Shown: positions 48,912-57,391 of the stretch, in pieces
How positions within the stretch are numbered: position 1 is the first letter of the stretch
How the letters are laid out: each line of letters begins with the position of its first letter
From: DATAGF01 sp963819845
GTDB lineage: Bacteria; Actinomycetota; Thermoleophilia; Miltoncostaeales; Miltoncostaeaceae
NCBI GenBank assembly: GCA_963819845.1
Contig: CAWFXQ010000002.1
Span: 124,001 to 188,000, forward strand
Length of the DNA: 64,000 nucleotides
Direction: 5' to 3'
Program-made: the position numbers and the translations under genes
The notes under the pieces: model-generated
The model's input: only the letters and a program-made list of their open reading frames with translations
Told to the model about the DNA's origin: nothing
Databases searched by the model: none

Positions 48912-50026
48912 CCCTCGTGCACCCGCGGGATGCGCGCCCCGACCGCGCAGGTGATCTCGTAGCTGATCGTGCCCCGGGCCGCCGCCAGCTCCTCGGCCGA
49001 CACGCGCTCGCGGCCCTGGGACCCGAGCAGGACGACCTCGTCGCCCACCTCCTCCGGCGCCCCCGGTCCCAGGTCGACCGTGATCTGGTCCATGGAGACC
49101 GCGCCGATGACCGGCGCGCGGCGCCCGCGCACCAGGACGTCGGCCGACCCCGAGAGCGCCCGCGCGTAGCCGTCGGCGTACCCCACGGGAACCAGCCCGA
49201 CGCGCGTCCCGCGCGCCGCCCGCCACGAGCGGCCGTAGCCGACGCTCTCGCGCGAGCGCACGGTGCGGACCGCCGCGAGGCGCGAGACGACCGACATGGC
49301 CGGCCGCAGGCCGTGCTCGGCAGGATCGCCGCCGAACGGCGAGCAGCCGTAGAGGGCGATGCCGCACCGCACCATGTCGAAGGCGGCCGCCGGGTCGCGG
49401 AGGACCGCCGCCGAGTTGGCCGCGTGCAGCTCGGCATCGGGGAAGCGCGGCCGCAGCGCCGCCGCAGCCGCCCGGAAGCGCACGAGCTGCTCGGCCATGA
49501 AGGAGGCGTTCTCGCCGTCGCGCTCGTCGGCGGCGGCGAAGTGGGTCATGATGCCGGCGACCTCGACGCCGTCGGCCGCGGCCGCGTCGGCCAGCGCCGC
49601 GACGTCCTCCGGCCGGGCGCCCAGCCGGCCCATCCCCGTGTCGAGCTTGAGGTGCACGCGCGCCGGCGCGCCCCGGGCCGCCGACGCCGCCGCGAGCCGC
49701 CCCACCGACTCGGGCGTCCAGGCCACCACCTCGGCGCCGGCCTCCGCCGCGACGTCCCACTCTCCCCCGGCCAGCGGCCCCATGACGAGCACCGGGGCCG
49801 CGACGCCGGCGTCCCGCAGCTCACGCGCCTCGGCGGCCGACGCGACCGCCAGGGCGGCGGCTCCGCCCTCGAGCGCCGCGCGCGCCACGGGGACGGCGCC
49901 GTGGCCGTAGCCGTCGGCCTTGACGACGGCCATCAGCCGGGCGCGCCCGGCGGCGCGCGCGAGCACGGCGGCGTTGTGCCGCACCGCCGCCAGATCGACG
50001 CGCGCGATCGCGCGGTCGGCGCTCAC
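48908..50026 (-). CDS. alr: Alanine racemase
   Basis: A 372-residue fold-III PLP enzyme. Lys36 in VVKADGYGHG binds PLP and the Tyr in ESVGYGRSW is the second catalytic base. HLKLDTGMGRLG and VRCGIALYGCSPF are in place. It makes D-Ala for peptidoglycan. The start GTG 50026 overlaps the nnr stop (GTGA), and its own stop overlaps the next start. Confidence 0.96.
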   Translation of the reverse strand: MSADRAIARVDLAAVRHNAAVLARAAGRARLMAVVKADGYGHGAVPVARAALEGGAAALAVASAAEARELRDAGVAAPVLVMGPLAGGEWDVAAEAGAEVVAWTPESVGRLAAASAARGAPARVHLKLDTGMGRLGARPEDVAALADAAAADGVEVAGIMTHFAAADERDGENASFMAEQLVRFRAAAAALRPRFPDAELHAANSAAVLRDPAAAFDMVRCGIALYGCSPFGGDPAEHGLRPAMSVVSRLAAVRTVRSRESVGYGRSWRAARGTRVGLVPVGYADGYARALSGSADVLVRGRRAPVIGAVSMDQITVDLGPGAPEEVGDEVVLLGSQGRERVSAEELAAARGTISYEITCAVGARIPRVHEG

Positions 50027-51561
50027 CCCGCCGGTGGCCGGATCGCCTCCGGCAGGGCCTCGAGGACGTCCGAGGCGATCGTGCCGTCGCCGCGGTCGGC
50101 CAGCTCGCCGGCGCGCGCGTGGGCCGCCACGGCCGCGGCGGCGGCCGCGAACGGCTCGACCCCCTTGGCCAGGACCGTCGCCACGACGCCCGTGAGGACG
50201 TCGCCGGTGCCCGCGGTTGACAGGGCGGCGCTCCCCCCGCGCTCGACGGCCACGCGCCCGTCGGGGGCGGCCGTGATCGTGCCCGGCCCCTTCAGCACCA
50301 CGATGCAGCGCGCCCGGGCCGCCAGCTCGCGGGCGGCGTCGAGGCGGCCCGCCTCGACCTCCTCGCGCGTGACCCCGAGCAGGCGGGCGGCCTCGCCCGC
50401 GTGCGGGGTGAGGACGGCCGGGGCGGCGCGGGCGCTCGCGACCTCCGGGGCGTCGCCCAGGTGCCAGAGGCCGTCCGCGTCGACGACGGCGGGCAGGTTG
50501 ACCCGGCGCAGGATGGCCGTCACGGCCTCCGTGGTCGACGCGGCCCGCCCCAGGCCCGGGCCGACGGCGATCGCGGAGACCCGCCCCGCCTGCTCGGCCA
50601 CGGCGTCCACCGAGGCCGGCCCGAGGTGCCCGTCCTCGTCCGGGACGGGCGCGCTCATGACCTCCAGGAGGTGGGCCGCGACGGCCGGCTGGACGCCCAC
50701 GGGCGTCGCCACGACCACGATGCCCGCCCCGGCGCGCAGCGCCGCCCGCGAGGCCAGCCCGGCGGCGCCGGTGAGCCCGGGCGACCCCGCCACCACGAGG
50801 ACCGCCCCCGCGGCGTACTTGTCGCCGGCCGCGGCCTTGGCCGGGATCGCCGCGAGGCAGGCGGGCCCCGCCAGCCAGGCGGCGGCCGGCACGGCCACGG
50901 CGGACGGGATGCCGATGTCGGCGACGCGCACCCGCCCGGCGTGCGCGGCGCCCGGCGCGACCCGCAGGCCGACGAGATCGCCGTGGTACGTGACCGTGAG
51001 GTCGGCCCGCACCGCGGGACCGGGCACCCGGCCGCTGTCGGCCTCGACGCCGGACGGGACGTCCACGGCCACCACCGGCGCCCCGCAGCCGGCCATCCAC
51101 TCCACCGCGCCGGCGGCGGGCCCCCGCGGCGCGCCCCGGGCGCCGGTGCCGAGCAGGGCGTCGACGACGACCCGGCCGGCGGCGTCCTCCGGACGGAAGG
51201 GCTGCGGCACGATGCCCAGCGTCGCGGCGATGGCCGCCATCGCCGCGGCGTCGGGGGTCAACGGGGGCTCGGCGGGCGCCGCGACCTCGACGTCCCAGCC
51301 GGCCTGGGCGAGGTGGCGCGCCACGACCATGCCGTCGCCGCCGTTGTTGCCGGGGCCGACCACGACGCGGGCCGCGCGGGCGTCGCCGAACTCCGCCAGC
51401 ACGGCCTGCGCCGTCGCCAGGCCGGCCCGCTCCATGAGCAGGATCGAGGGCATGGCGTGGTCCTCGGCCGCCCGCCGGTCGGCCTCGCGGAGGCCCGCGG
51501 CGTCGAAGAGTGGGGTGCAGCCGGGAAGGGGGGCCGGAGTCGATGATCGGGCGTCGGGCAC
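50023..51561 (-). CDS. nnr: Bifunctional NAD(P)H-hydrate epimerase/dehydratase
   Basis: A 512-residue fusion. The N-terminal epimerase (YjeF_N) has VVVGPGNNGGDGMVVARHL (about residues 66-84) and VVAVDVPSGVEADSG. The C-terminal dehydratase has GDKYAAGAVLVVAGSPGLTG, VVDADGLWHLG, VLTPHAGEAARLLG and AALSTAGTGDVLTG. It repairs damaged NAD(P)HX. The start GTG 51561 is preceded by AGGATGAAA. Lies between acpS and alr as in many actinobacteria. Confidence 0.95.
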   Translation of the reverse strand: MPDARSSTPAPLPGCTPLFDAAGLREADRRAAEDHAMPSILLMERAGLATAQAVLAEFGDARAARVVVGPGNNGGDGMVVARHLAQAGWDVEVAAPAEPPLTPDAAAMAAIAATLGIVPQPFRPEDAAGRVVVDALLGTGARGAPRGPAAGAVEWMAGCGAPVVAVDVPSGVEADSGRVPGPAVRADLTVTYHGDLVGLRVAPGAAHAGRVRVADIGIPSAVAVPAAAWLAGPACLAAIPAKAAAGDKYAAGAVLVVAGSPGLTGAAGLASRAALRAGAGIVVVATPVGVQPAVAAHLLEVMSAPVPDEDGHLGPASVDAVAEQAGRVSAIAVGPGLGRAASTTEAVTAILRRVNLPAVVDADGLWHLGDAPEVASARAAPAVLTPHAGEAARLLGVTREEVEAGRLDAARELAARARCIVVLKGPGTITAAPDGRVAVERGGSAALSTAGTGDVLTGVVATVLAKGVEPFAAAAAAVAAHARAGELADRGDGTIASDVLEALPEAIRPPAG

Positions 51562-51611
51562 CGCGTTTCATCCTCGCAGACGGAGCGCGACGCGCCGTCT
51601 CTCCTCGCCGC

Positions 51612-51641
51612 CCGGCCCGGATCCGGCCGGATCCGGGCCGG
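51612..51641. repeat. 30-bp perfect palindrome between acpS and nnr
   Basis: CCGGCCCGGATCCGG (51612-51626) is followed with no spacer by its exact reverse complement (51627-51641). It begins 5 bases after the acpS stop and ends 50 bases ahead of nnr. Without a T-tract it might be a terminator, attenuator or processing site within the operon. Confidence 0.85.
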
Positions 51642-51646
51642 CGTCC

Positions 51647-52021
51647 TCAGCCCCCCGCCGACTCGGCGACGGCGAACGCGACGGCCGAGTCGCGCCCGTG
51701 GGTGAGCGAGACGTGGACCCGGTCGACGCCCAGGTGCTCGGCGCGGGCCGCGTAGCGCCCGTGGAGGGTGATCGAGGGCGCGCCCCGGCCGCGGACCACC
51801 TCGACCTCGCGCCACCGCGTCATACCGATGCCCAGGGCCTTGCCGACCGCCTCCTTGGCGGCGAAGCGGGCGGCGAAGTGCTGGGGCGGGAAGCGCCGGG
51901 AGAGGCAGTAGGCCGCCTCGGCGGGGGTGAAGCAGCGCTCGGCGAGCCGTGGGCGCCGCTCCAGCGCCGCCGCGAAGCGGTCGATCTCCACGACGTCCAC
52001 GCCGACGCCGACGATGGCCAC
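51647..52021 (-). CDS. acpS: Holo-[acyl-carrier-protein] synthase
   Basis: A 124-residue AcpS. VGVDVVEIDRF (5-15) and FAARFAAKEAVGKALG (about 48-63) are the two signatures; HVSLTHGRDSAVAFAVAE ends it. It attaches 4'-phosphopantetheine to ACP. The start is GTG 52021, which follows GCGGAG. The gap to glmS is 21 bases. Confidence 0.96.
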   Translation of the reverse strand: MAIVGVGVDVVEIDRFAAALERRPRLAERCFTPAEAAYCLSRRFPPQHFAARFAAKEAVGKALGIGMTRWREVEVVRGRGAPSITLHGRYAARAEHLGVDRVHVSLTHGRDSAVAFAVAESAGG

Positions 52022-52042
52022 CTCCGCGGCCTTCCTCAGCCT

Positions 52043-53884
52043 CTACTCGACGGTTACTGTCTTGGCCAGGTTGCGGGGCTGATCGACGTTCAGGCCCCGC
52101 TCGCGGGCGATGCCGTAGGCGAAGAGCTGCAGCGGCACCACCGCGGCGATCGGCGACAGGAGCGCGGGCGTGCGCGGCGCCCAGAGCACGTCATCGGCGT
52201 GGCGCTCGATCTCCTCGTTGCCCTCGGTCGCGACCGCGATCACCCTCGCGCCGCGCGCGCGAACCTCCTGGATGTTCGAGACGACCTTGTCGAAGACGTG
52301 GCCGTCGGTCGCCACGACCACCACGGGCGAGCCCTCCTCGAGCAGCGCGATGGGACCGTGCTTCATCTCGCCCGCCGGGTAGGCCTCGGTGGGGATGTAG
52401 CTGATCTCCTTCAGCTTCAGGGCGCCCTCGAAGCAGACGGGCACGCCCACGTGGCGGCCCAGGTAGAGGAAGAAGGGCCGGTCGGCGTACGCGGCGGCCG
52501 CCTCCATCACCCGCTCGGGGGCGGGCGAGGAGAGGTAGGCCTCGACGGCGTCGGGGATGCGGCGGAGCTCGTCGGCGAGGTCGAGCGCGCCGGCGGCGGT
52601 GAGGGCCCACTTGAGGCGCCCGAGCTTGAGGGCGAGCAGCGAGAGGGCCATCACCTGGGCCGTGTGGGTCTTGGTGGCCGCCACGCCGATCTCCAGCCCG
52701 GCCCGCGTGTAGAGCACGCCGTCGGCGTCGCGGGTCGCCTGGGAGCCCATGATGTTGGTGACCGCCACGACGTGGGCCCCGCGCTCGCGGGCCACCCGCA
52801 TCGCCGCCAGCGTGTCGGCCGTCTCGCCGCTCTGGGTGATGCCCAGGATCAGGTCGCCCGGCCCGGCGAGGCAGGTGCGGTAGCGGTACTCGGAGGCCAC
52901 CTCGACGTGCACCGGCACCCGGGCCCAGTCCTCGATCAGGTACCGGCCGACCAGGCCGGCGTGGTAGGAGGTGCCGCAGGCGACCACGTGGATCCGCTCC
53001 ACCCGCGCCAGGGCCGCGTCGTCGAGGCCCAGGCCCTCCAGGTCCACCGACCCGTCCGGCCGCAGCCGGTCGCCGATCGTGTCCCACAGGGCCGACGGCT
53101 GGTCGTGGATCTCCTTGAGCATGAACGACTCGTAGCCGCCCTTCTCGGCCGCGTCCTCGTCCCAGTCGACGCGGCTCGGCTCCCGCTCCGGCAGGCGCTC
53201 GTCGCCCCGCCAGATGGCGTGTCCGCCGGCGTCAACGACGACCACCTCGTCGTTCTCGATCAGCACCACGTCGCGGGTCTCGCGCAGGAAGGCCGGGATC
53301 GCGGAGGCCACGAAACGCTCGCCGTCGCCGACGCCCAGCACCAGCGGGCACTCGCGGCGGGAGGCGACCAGGCGACCGGGCTCGGCGACGTGGGCCGCGA
53401 CGAAGGCGAAGTGGCCCGCCAGGCGGGGCAGCACCGCGCGCACGGCCGCCGCGAGGTCGCCGTCGTAGGCGCGGGCGATGAGCTGCGGGACCACCTCGGT
53501 GTCGGTGTCGGAGGCGAAGACGACGCCGGCGTTCTGCAGCTCCGAGCGCAGCTCCATGTAGTTCTCGATGATGCCGTTCATCACCACCAGCACCGACCCG
53601 TCGGCGCTCGCGTGCGGGTGGGCGTTGGCCGTGGTCACGCGGCCGTGCGTCGCCCAGCGGGTGTGGCCCACGCCCGAGGTGGCCCCGTTGCCGTTGCCCT
53701 CCCCCGCCGCCGCGCGCAGCTCGGCGAGGTTGCCCACCGCGCGCACCGACTCGACGACGCCGTGGCCGCCGTCGATGAGGGCGAACCCGGCCGAGTCGTA
53801 GCCGCGGTACTCCAGGCGCTCCAGGCCGGTGAGGATCAGCTCACGGCAGGGCCGCGCGCCCACGTATCCGATGATTCCGCACAT
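52043..53884 (-). CDS. glmS: Glutamine:fructose-6-phosphate aminotransferase
   Basis: A 613-residue enzyme. Cys2 of MCGIIGYVG is the glutaminase nucleophile; GHTRWATHGRVT and DTEVVPQLIARAYDG follow. Two SIS domains (ACGTSYHAGLVGRY, GITQSGETADTLAAM; LGRHVGVPVCFEGALKLKE) bind sugar phosphate, and the C-terminus ends LAKTVTVE. First committed step to UDP-GlcNAc. ATG 53884 follows AAAGGAGG. Twenty-five bases after glmM; no glmS ribozyme is evident. Confidence 0.97.
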   Translation of the reverse strand: MCGIIGYVGARPCRELILTGLERLEYRGYDSAGFALIDGGHGVVESVRAVGNLAELRAAAGEGNGNGATSGVGHTRWATHGRVTTANAHPHASADGSVLVVMNGIIENYMELRSELQNAGVVFASDTDTEVVPQLIARAYDGDLAAAVRAVLPRLAGHFAFVAAHVAEPGRLVASRRECPLVLGVGDGERFVASAIPAFLRETRDVVLIENDEVVVVDAGGHAIWRGDERLPEREPSRVDWDEDAAEKGGYESFMLKEIHDQPSALWDTIGDRLRPDGSVDLEGLGLDDAALARVERIHVVACGTSYHAGLVGRYLIEDWARVPVHVEVASEYRYRTCLAGPGDLILGITQSGETADTLAAMRVARERGAHVVAVTNIMGSQATRDADGVLYTRAGLEIGVAATKTHTAQVMALSLLALKLGRLKWALTAAGALDLADELRRIPDAVEAYLSSPAPERVMEAAAAYADRPFFLYLGRHVGVPVCFEGALKLKEISYIPTEAYPAGEMKHGPIALLEEGSPVVVVATDGHVFDKVVSNIQEVRARGARVIAVATEGNEEIERHADDVLWAPRTPALLSPIAAVVPLQLFAYGIARERGLNVDQPRNLAKTVTVE

Positions 53885-53909
53885 GACCGGCCTCCTTTCC
53901 CGACCGAGA

Positions 53910-55271
53910 CTAGCCCGGTGCGTCGGCCGGCGAGGCTCGCCGTCCGTTCAGTTCGCGCGCCGCGACCTCGGCGATGGTCGTGGACCACCTGTCGCACTCA
54001 TCGGCAGTCGGGGCCTCGATCATGACCCTCACGAGCGGCTCGGTGCCGGAGGCGCGCACCACGACCCGGCCGTCCTCCCCCAGGGCCGCCTCGCACTCGC
54101 GCACCGCCGCCCACAGGGCGGTCGCGCGCGCCAGGTCGCCCTTGCGCTCCACGGGGACGTTGACGAGCTTCTGCGGCAGACGCTCCATCACCCGGCCGGC
54201 CTCGGCCAGCGTCTCGCCGCGCGCGGCGAGCGCTTGCAGCAGGTGCAGCGCGGCCGCCAGGCCGTCGCCCGAGGGGCCGTGGCGCAGGTTGATGACGTGG
54301 CCGCTCTGCTCGCCGCCGAGCGCGTAGCCGCCGCGCCGCATCTCCTCGAGCACGTAGCGGTCGCCGACGTCGGTCCAGCGGACCTCGATCCCCTCCGCGG
54401 CCATCGCGCGGCGGAAGCCGAGGTTGGTCATGGTCGTGACGACGACCGCGTCGCCGGGCAGCTCGCCCGCCCGGCGCATGTCGAGGGCCAGCACCGCGAT
54501 GATCTGGTCGCCGTCGAGCGCGACCCCGTCGGCCCCGACGGCGAGCACCCGGTCGCCGTCGCCGTCGAAGGCGAGGCCCAGGTCGGCCCCGGCCGCGACG
54601 ACCGTGGACGACAGCAGCGAGAGGTCGGTCAACCCGCAGCCGGCGTTGATGTTGACGCCGTCCGGCTCCACCCCGACGGCGGTCACGCGGGCGCCGAGGC
54701 GCTCCAGCACCTCGGGCGCGGTCACGGCGGTCGCCCCGTTCGCGCAGTCCACGGCGATCGACACCCCGGAGAGGTCGGCCGGCCGGCGCGCCAGCAGCGA
54801 CTCCATGTAGCGGGCCCGGCCCTCCTCCCAGGCGCCGATGGCGCCCAGCCCGCCGGCCTCCGGCCGCGGGCCGGCCTCGGCCAGGGCCGCCTCGACGGCC
54901 GCCTCCTCGGCGTCGGCGAGCTTGAAGCCGTCCGGGCCGAACAGCTTGATGCCGTTGTCGGGGAACGGGTTGTGCGACGCGCTGATCACCGCCCCGGCGG
55001 CGGCGGCGGACCCCGCGACCAGCTCGGCGACGGCGGGCGTCGGCAGGACGCCCAGCAGGCCGACGTCGGCGCCCGCGCTCGCCAGGCCGGCCGCCAGCGC
55101 TGCTTCGAGCATCGGCCCGCTGCGGCGCGTGTCGCGTCCGATGAGCACGCGGGAGCCCGCCGGCAGGCGGCCCCCGAGCGCCCGGCCGATGGCGGTGGCC
55201 AGCTCGGGCGTCAGGTCGCGGTTGGCGACCCCCCGGACACCGTCGGTCCCGAACAGCCTCCGCTCGGGCAG
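53910..55271 (-). CDS. glmM: Phosphoglucosamine mutase, apparent CTG start
   Basis: About 453 residues when read from CTG 55271. The N-terminal signature RRLFGTDGVRGVANRDLTPE, needed in all GlmM, lies upstream of the first conventional start (GTG 55148), and no ATG, GTG or TTG exists in frame between it and the rpsI coding sequence. CTG 55271 gives the usual length and N-terminus. The catalytic Ser is in ISASHNPFPDNGIK; FDGDGDR is the metal loop; RASGTEPLVRVM binds phosphate. It converts GlcN-6-P to GlcN-1-P after GlmS. No good Shine-Dalgarno; translation may be coupled to rpsI, whose TAG is 28 bases upstream. A base error at the start codon is the alternative. Confidence 0.9.
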   Translation of the reverse strand: MPERRLFGTDGVRGVANRDLTPELATAIGRALGGRLPAGSRVLIGRDTRRSGPMLEAALAAGLASAGADVGLLGVLPTPAVAELVAGSAAAAGAVISASHNPFPDNGIKLFGPDGFKLADAEEAAVEAALAEAGPRPEAGGLGAIGAWEEGRARYMESLLARRPADLSGVSIAVDCANGATAVTAPEVLERLGARVTAVGVEPDGVNINAGCGLTDLSLLSSTVVAAGADLGLAFDGDGDRVLAVGADGVALDGDQIIAVLALDMRRAGELPGDAVVVTTMTNLGFRRAMAAEGIEVRWTDVGDRYVLEEMRRGGYALGGEQSGHVINLRHGPSGDGLAAALHLLQALAARGETLAEAGRVMERLPQKLVNVPVERKGDLARATALWAAVRECEAALGEDGRVVVRASGTEPLVRVMIEAPTADECDRWSTTIAEVAARELNGRRASPADAPG

Positions 55272-55299
55272 GCCGGGGCCGCTGACGGACGTGGCCGGA

Positions 55300-55704
55300 C
55301 TACCTCTTCGAGAACTGCGGGCGCTTGCGCGCGCCCTTCAGGCCGGCCTTCTTGCGCTCCTTGATGCGGGCGTCCCGGGTGAGGAAGCCCTCCTTCTTGA
55401 GCTCGGGGCGGAGCGCCTCGTCGGCGACGGTGAGCGCCCGCGCGATGCCGTGTCGCAGGGCTCCCGCCTGCCCCGAGATCCCGCCCCCGTGCAGGATGGC
55501 GCTGACGTCGAAGCGGCCCTCGGTGCCGGTCGCGGTCAGCGGCATCCGGGCCTGGGTCACCAGCACGGGGCGCCCGAAGAACTCGTCGATCGGCCTCCCG
55601 TTGCAGATGATCGTGCCCGTGCCGGGGGTGAGGGTGACCCGGGCGATCGAGGTCTTGCGCTTGCCGGTGGCGCGGTAGCGGGCGGCGGTGACGTCGGTGC
55701 TCAC
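55300..55704 (-). CDS. rpsI: 30S ribosomal protein S9
   Basis: A 134-residue uS9. RYRATGKRKTSIARVTL at the N-terminus and GARKRPQFSKR at the C-terminus are diagnostic; the final KR contacts the P-site tRNA. GTG 55704 overlaps the rplM TGA (GTGA). Confidence 0.98.
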   Translation of the reverse strand: MSTDVTAARYRATGKRKTSIARVTLTPGTGTIICNGRPIDEFFGRPVLVTQARMPLTATGTEGRFDVSAILHGGGISGQAGALRHGIARALTVADEALRPELKKEGFLTRDARIKERKKAGLKGARKRPQFSKR

Positions 55705-56153
55705 GAGGGGGCCTCCGCGATGCGGGTGAGGCGCAGCGGCTCCGGCTGCTGCGCGGCGTGGGGGTGCTCCGGGCCGGCGTAGATCTTCAGCTTGGTGAGC
55801 TGGGCGCGGCCGAGGCGGTTCTTGGGCAGCATGCCCCGGACGGCCCGGCGCAGCACCTCCTCGGGGCGCCGCGCGAGCTGCTCGCCCAGCGTCCGGCTGC
55901 GGATGCCGCCCGGGTACCCCGAGTGGCGCCAGTAGCGCTTGTCGCGGAGCTTGTTGCCGGTGACGGCGATCTTCTCGGCGTTGACGACGACCACGAAGTC
56001 GCCGGTGTCGGCGTGGCGCGTGTACCAGGTGGAGCGCTTGCCGGCGAGCGTCTCGGCGATCACCGACGCGAGGCGCCCGAGGTTCTGGCCGTCGGCGTCA
56101 ACGATGTACCAGCGGCGCTGGACGGTTCCGGGCTTGGCGCTGAGTGTGCTCAC
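55701..56153 (-). CDS. rplM: 50S ribosomal protein L13
   Basis: A 150-residue uL13. RRWYIVDADGQNLGRLAS, DFVVVVNAEKIAVTGNKL and AVRGMLPKNRLGRAQL are diagnostic. I chose GTG 56153, which gives the standard N-terminus; a longer frame from 56249 would start within the leader. First gene of the operon, behind a clear promoter. Confidence 0.98.
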   Translation of the reverse strand: MSTLSAKPGTVQRRWYIVDADGQNLGRLASVIAETLAGKRSTWYTRHADTGDFVVVVNAEKIAVTGNKLRDKRYWRHSGYPGGIRSRTLGEQLARRPEEVLRRAVRGMLPKNRLGRAQLTKLKIYAGPEHPHAAQQPEPLRLTRIAEAPS

Positions 56154-56220
56154 GAGCGGGCGTGAACCTCCGTAAACATGGCGACGCGGCGCACGCAAGG
56201 CGCCGCGAGAACGACCGCAG

Positions 56221-56249
56221 AGTCTAGGAAAATGCGGGCGCCGTCGCAA
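56221..56249 (-). promoter_or_regulatory. Promoter of the rplM-rpsI-glmM operon
   Basis: On the minus strand TTGCGA (56249-56244) and TAGACT (56226-56221) are 17 bases apart. The transcript would start near 56213, giving a leader of about 60 bases. This is the best-formed promoter in the window. Confidence 0.7.
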
Positions 56250-56357
56250 CCGCGCGGCCCCGGACTCCCTGGACTTCGCACTCCGAGACGGTTAGAACCC
56301 GTACACCGGGAAACAGGTGGACGACCACCCACCCTCACCCCGTGGCGGGGGCCGCCG

Positions 56358-56786
56358 ATGGAAAGCCGTTCGGTCAGCCGCTGCGTTGCGATCGCGGCGC
56401 ACGGTAAGAGATGCCAGCAGAGCCCGTTCCGGGGCAGCCCCTACTGCTGGCACCACACCCAGAGCCGCAAGATCTGGGCCCCGAGCCGGCCGCTGGGCGC
56501 CCCGCCCCCCGGGCACCGCACCGGCGGCCCGGCCGAGCCGGCCCCCGACGAGGAGCGGCGCACGGGCCTCGACCGGCGCGCTCGCGCCGACCGGCGCGGC
56601 GGCTGGGCGCCCGAGGAGGCCGTCGCGCTCCGCCTGGCCGAGGCCCTCGGCCCCGCGCGGGTCGAGGAGCTGCTCAACTTCCTCGAGAACGTCAACGAGG
56701 GCGCGTTCCTGATCCTGAAGGACGAGGGCGGGATCTTCACCGAGCGCAGCGTGGCCGAGCGGGCCAGGCGCCGGCGCAGCGCCTGA
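56358..56786 (+). CDS. Small zinc-finger-like protein of unknown function
   Basis: A 142-residue protein from ATG 56358. The N-terminal SRCVAIAAHGKRCQQSPFRG then SPYCWHHT gives three Cys and two or more His in a treble-clef-like pattern, probably binding zinc. The C-terminal EEAVALRLAEALGPARVEEL and FLENVNEGAFLILKDEGG are helical, as if to hold a partner. A low-complexity acidic/basic linker lies between. I do not recognise a family. Its TGA overlaps the pcm start. Divergent from the rplM operon. Confidence 0.7.
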   Translation: MESRSVSRCVAIAAHGKRCQQSPFRGSPYCWHHTQSRKIWAPSRPLGAPPPGHRTGGPAEPAPDEERRTGLDRRARADRRGGWAPEEAVALRLAEALGPARVEELLNFLENVNEGAFLILKDEGGIFTERSVAERARRRRSA

Positions 56787-57391
56787 CCTGGGCGCTCCGC
56801 GAGCGCGGGGTCGGCGACCCCCGGGTGCGGGCGGCGATGGCCGCCGTGACGCGGGCCGCGTTCGTCGACCCCGAGCTGGCCGCCCGGGCCGAGGACGACG
56901 GCCCCCTTCCCATCGGCGAGGGCCAGACCATCTCGCAGCCGCTGGTCGTGGCCCTGATGGCCCAGGCCCTGGAGCTCGAGCCGGACGACCGGGTGCTGGA
57001 GGTGGGCGCGGGCAGCGGCTACGCCGCCGCGGTGCTGGGCCGGCTCGCCGCGCGCGTCGACGCCGTCGAGGTGCGGGAGCCCCTCGCCCGGCGGGCCGCT
57101 GAGAACCTGGCGGCCGTGGGGGCCCACAACGTGGCCGTGCACCTGGGCGACGGCACCGCGGGATGGCCGGCGGAGGCACCCTACGACGCGGTGGCGGTGG
57201 CCGCGGGGGCGCGCGCCGTGCCGCCCGCGCTGATCGACCAGCTCGCGCCCGGCGGACGACTGGTGATGCCGCTGGGCCGCCGGCCCGAGCGGCAGCGGCT
57301 GGTGCGGGTGCGCCGCGGCGACGAGGGCCCGGGGCCGGTCGAGGACCTCGGCATCCCGGTCAGGTTCGTCCCCCTGGTCGTGCCGGGCTAG
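56783..57391 (+). CDS. pcm: Protein-L-isoaspartate O-methyltransferase, apparent CTG start
   Basis: About 202 residues from CTG 56783. DGPLPIGEGQTISQPLVVAL and RVLEVGAGSGYAAAVLGRLA are the PCMT motifs; LGDGTAGWP and APGGRLVMPLG follow. It repairs isoaspartyl residues using SAM. No ATG, GTG or TTG occurs in frame ahead of the conserved N-terminal LRERGVGDPRVRAAMAAV; the first conventional codons (GTG about 56825, ATG about 56837) lie inside it. CTG overlaps the preceding TGA as CTGA, just like the GTGA overlaps elsewhere here, supporting CTG initiation. Shares a CTAG with the next convergent gene. Confidence 0.9.
   Translation: MTWALRERGVGDPRVRAAMAAVTRAAFVDPELAARAEDDGPLPIGEGQTISQPLVVALMAQALELEPDDRVLEVGAGSGYAAAVLGRLAARVDAVEVREPLARRAAENLAAVGAHNVAVHLGDGTAGWPAEAPYDAVAVAAGARAVPPALIDQLAPGGRLVMPLGRRPERQRLVRVRRGDEGPGPVEDLGIPVRFVPLVVPG

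Noticed and set aside
52020..52060. glmS ribozyme
   Set aside because: No space for the ribozyme between glmM and glmS, and none is expected in this phylum.
48917..54025. A 1702-codon plus-strand open frame
   Set aside because: It lies antisense to nnr, alr, acpS and glmS, whose motifs are unambiguous; GC-rich codon use leaves the opposite strand free of stops.
56178..56357. Longer N-terminus for the zinc-finger-like protein
   Set aside because: The extra residues overlap the rplM promoter and leader on the other strand and look unstructured; ATG 56358 fronts the Cys/His motif.
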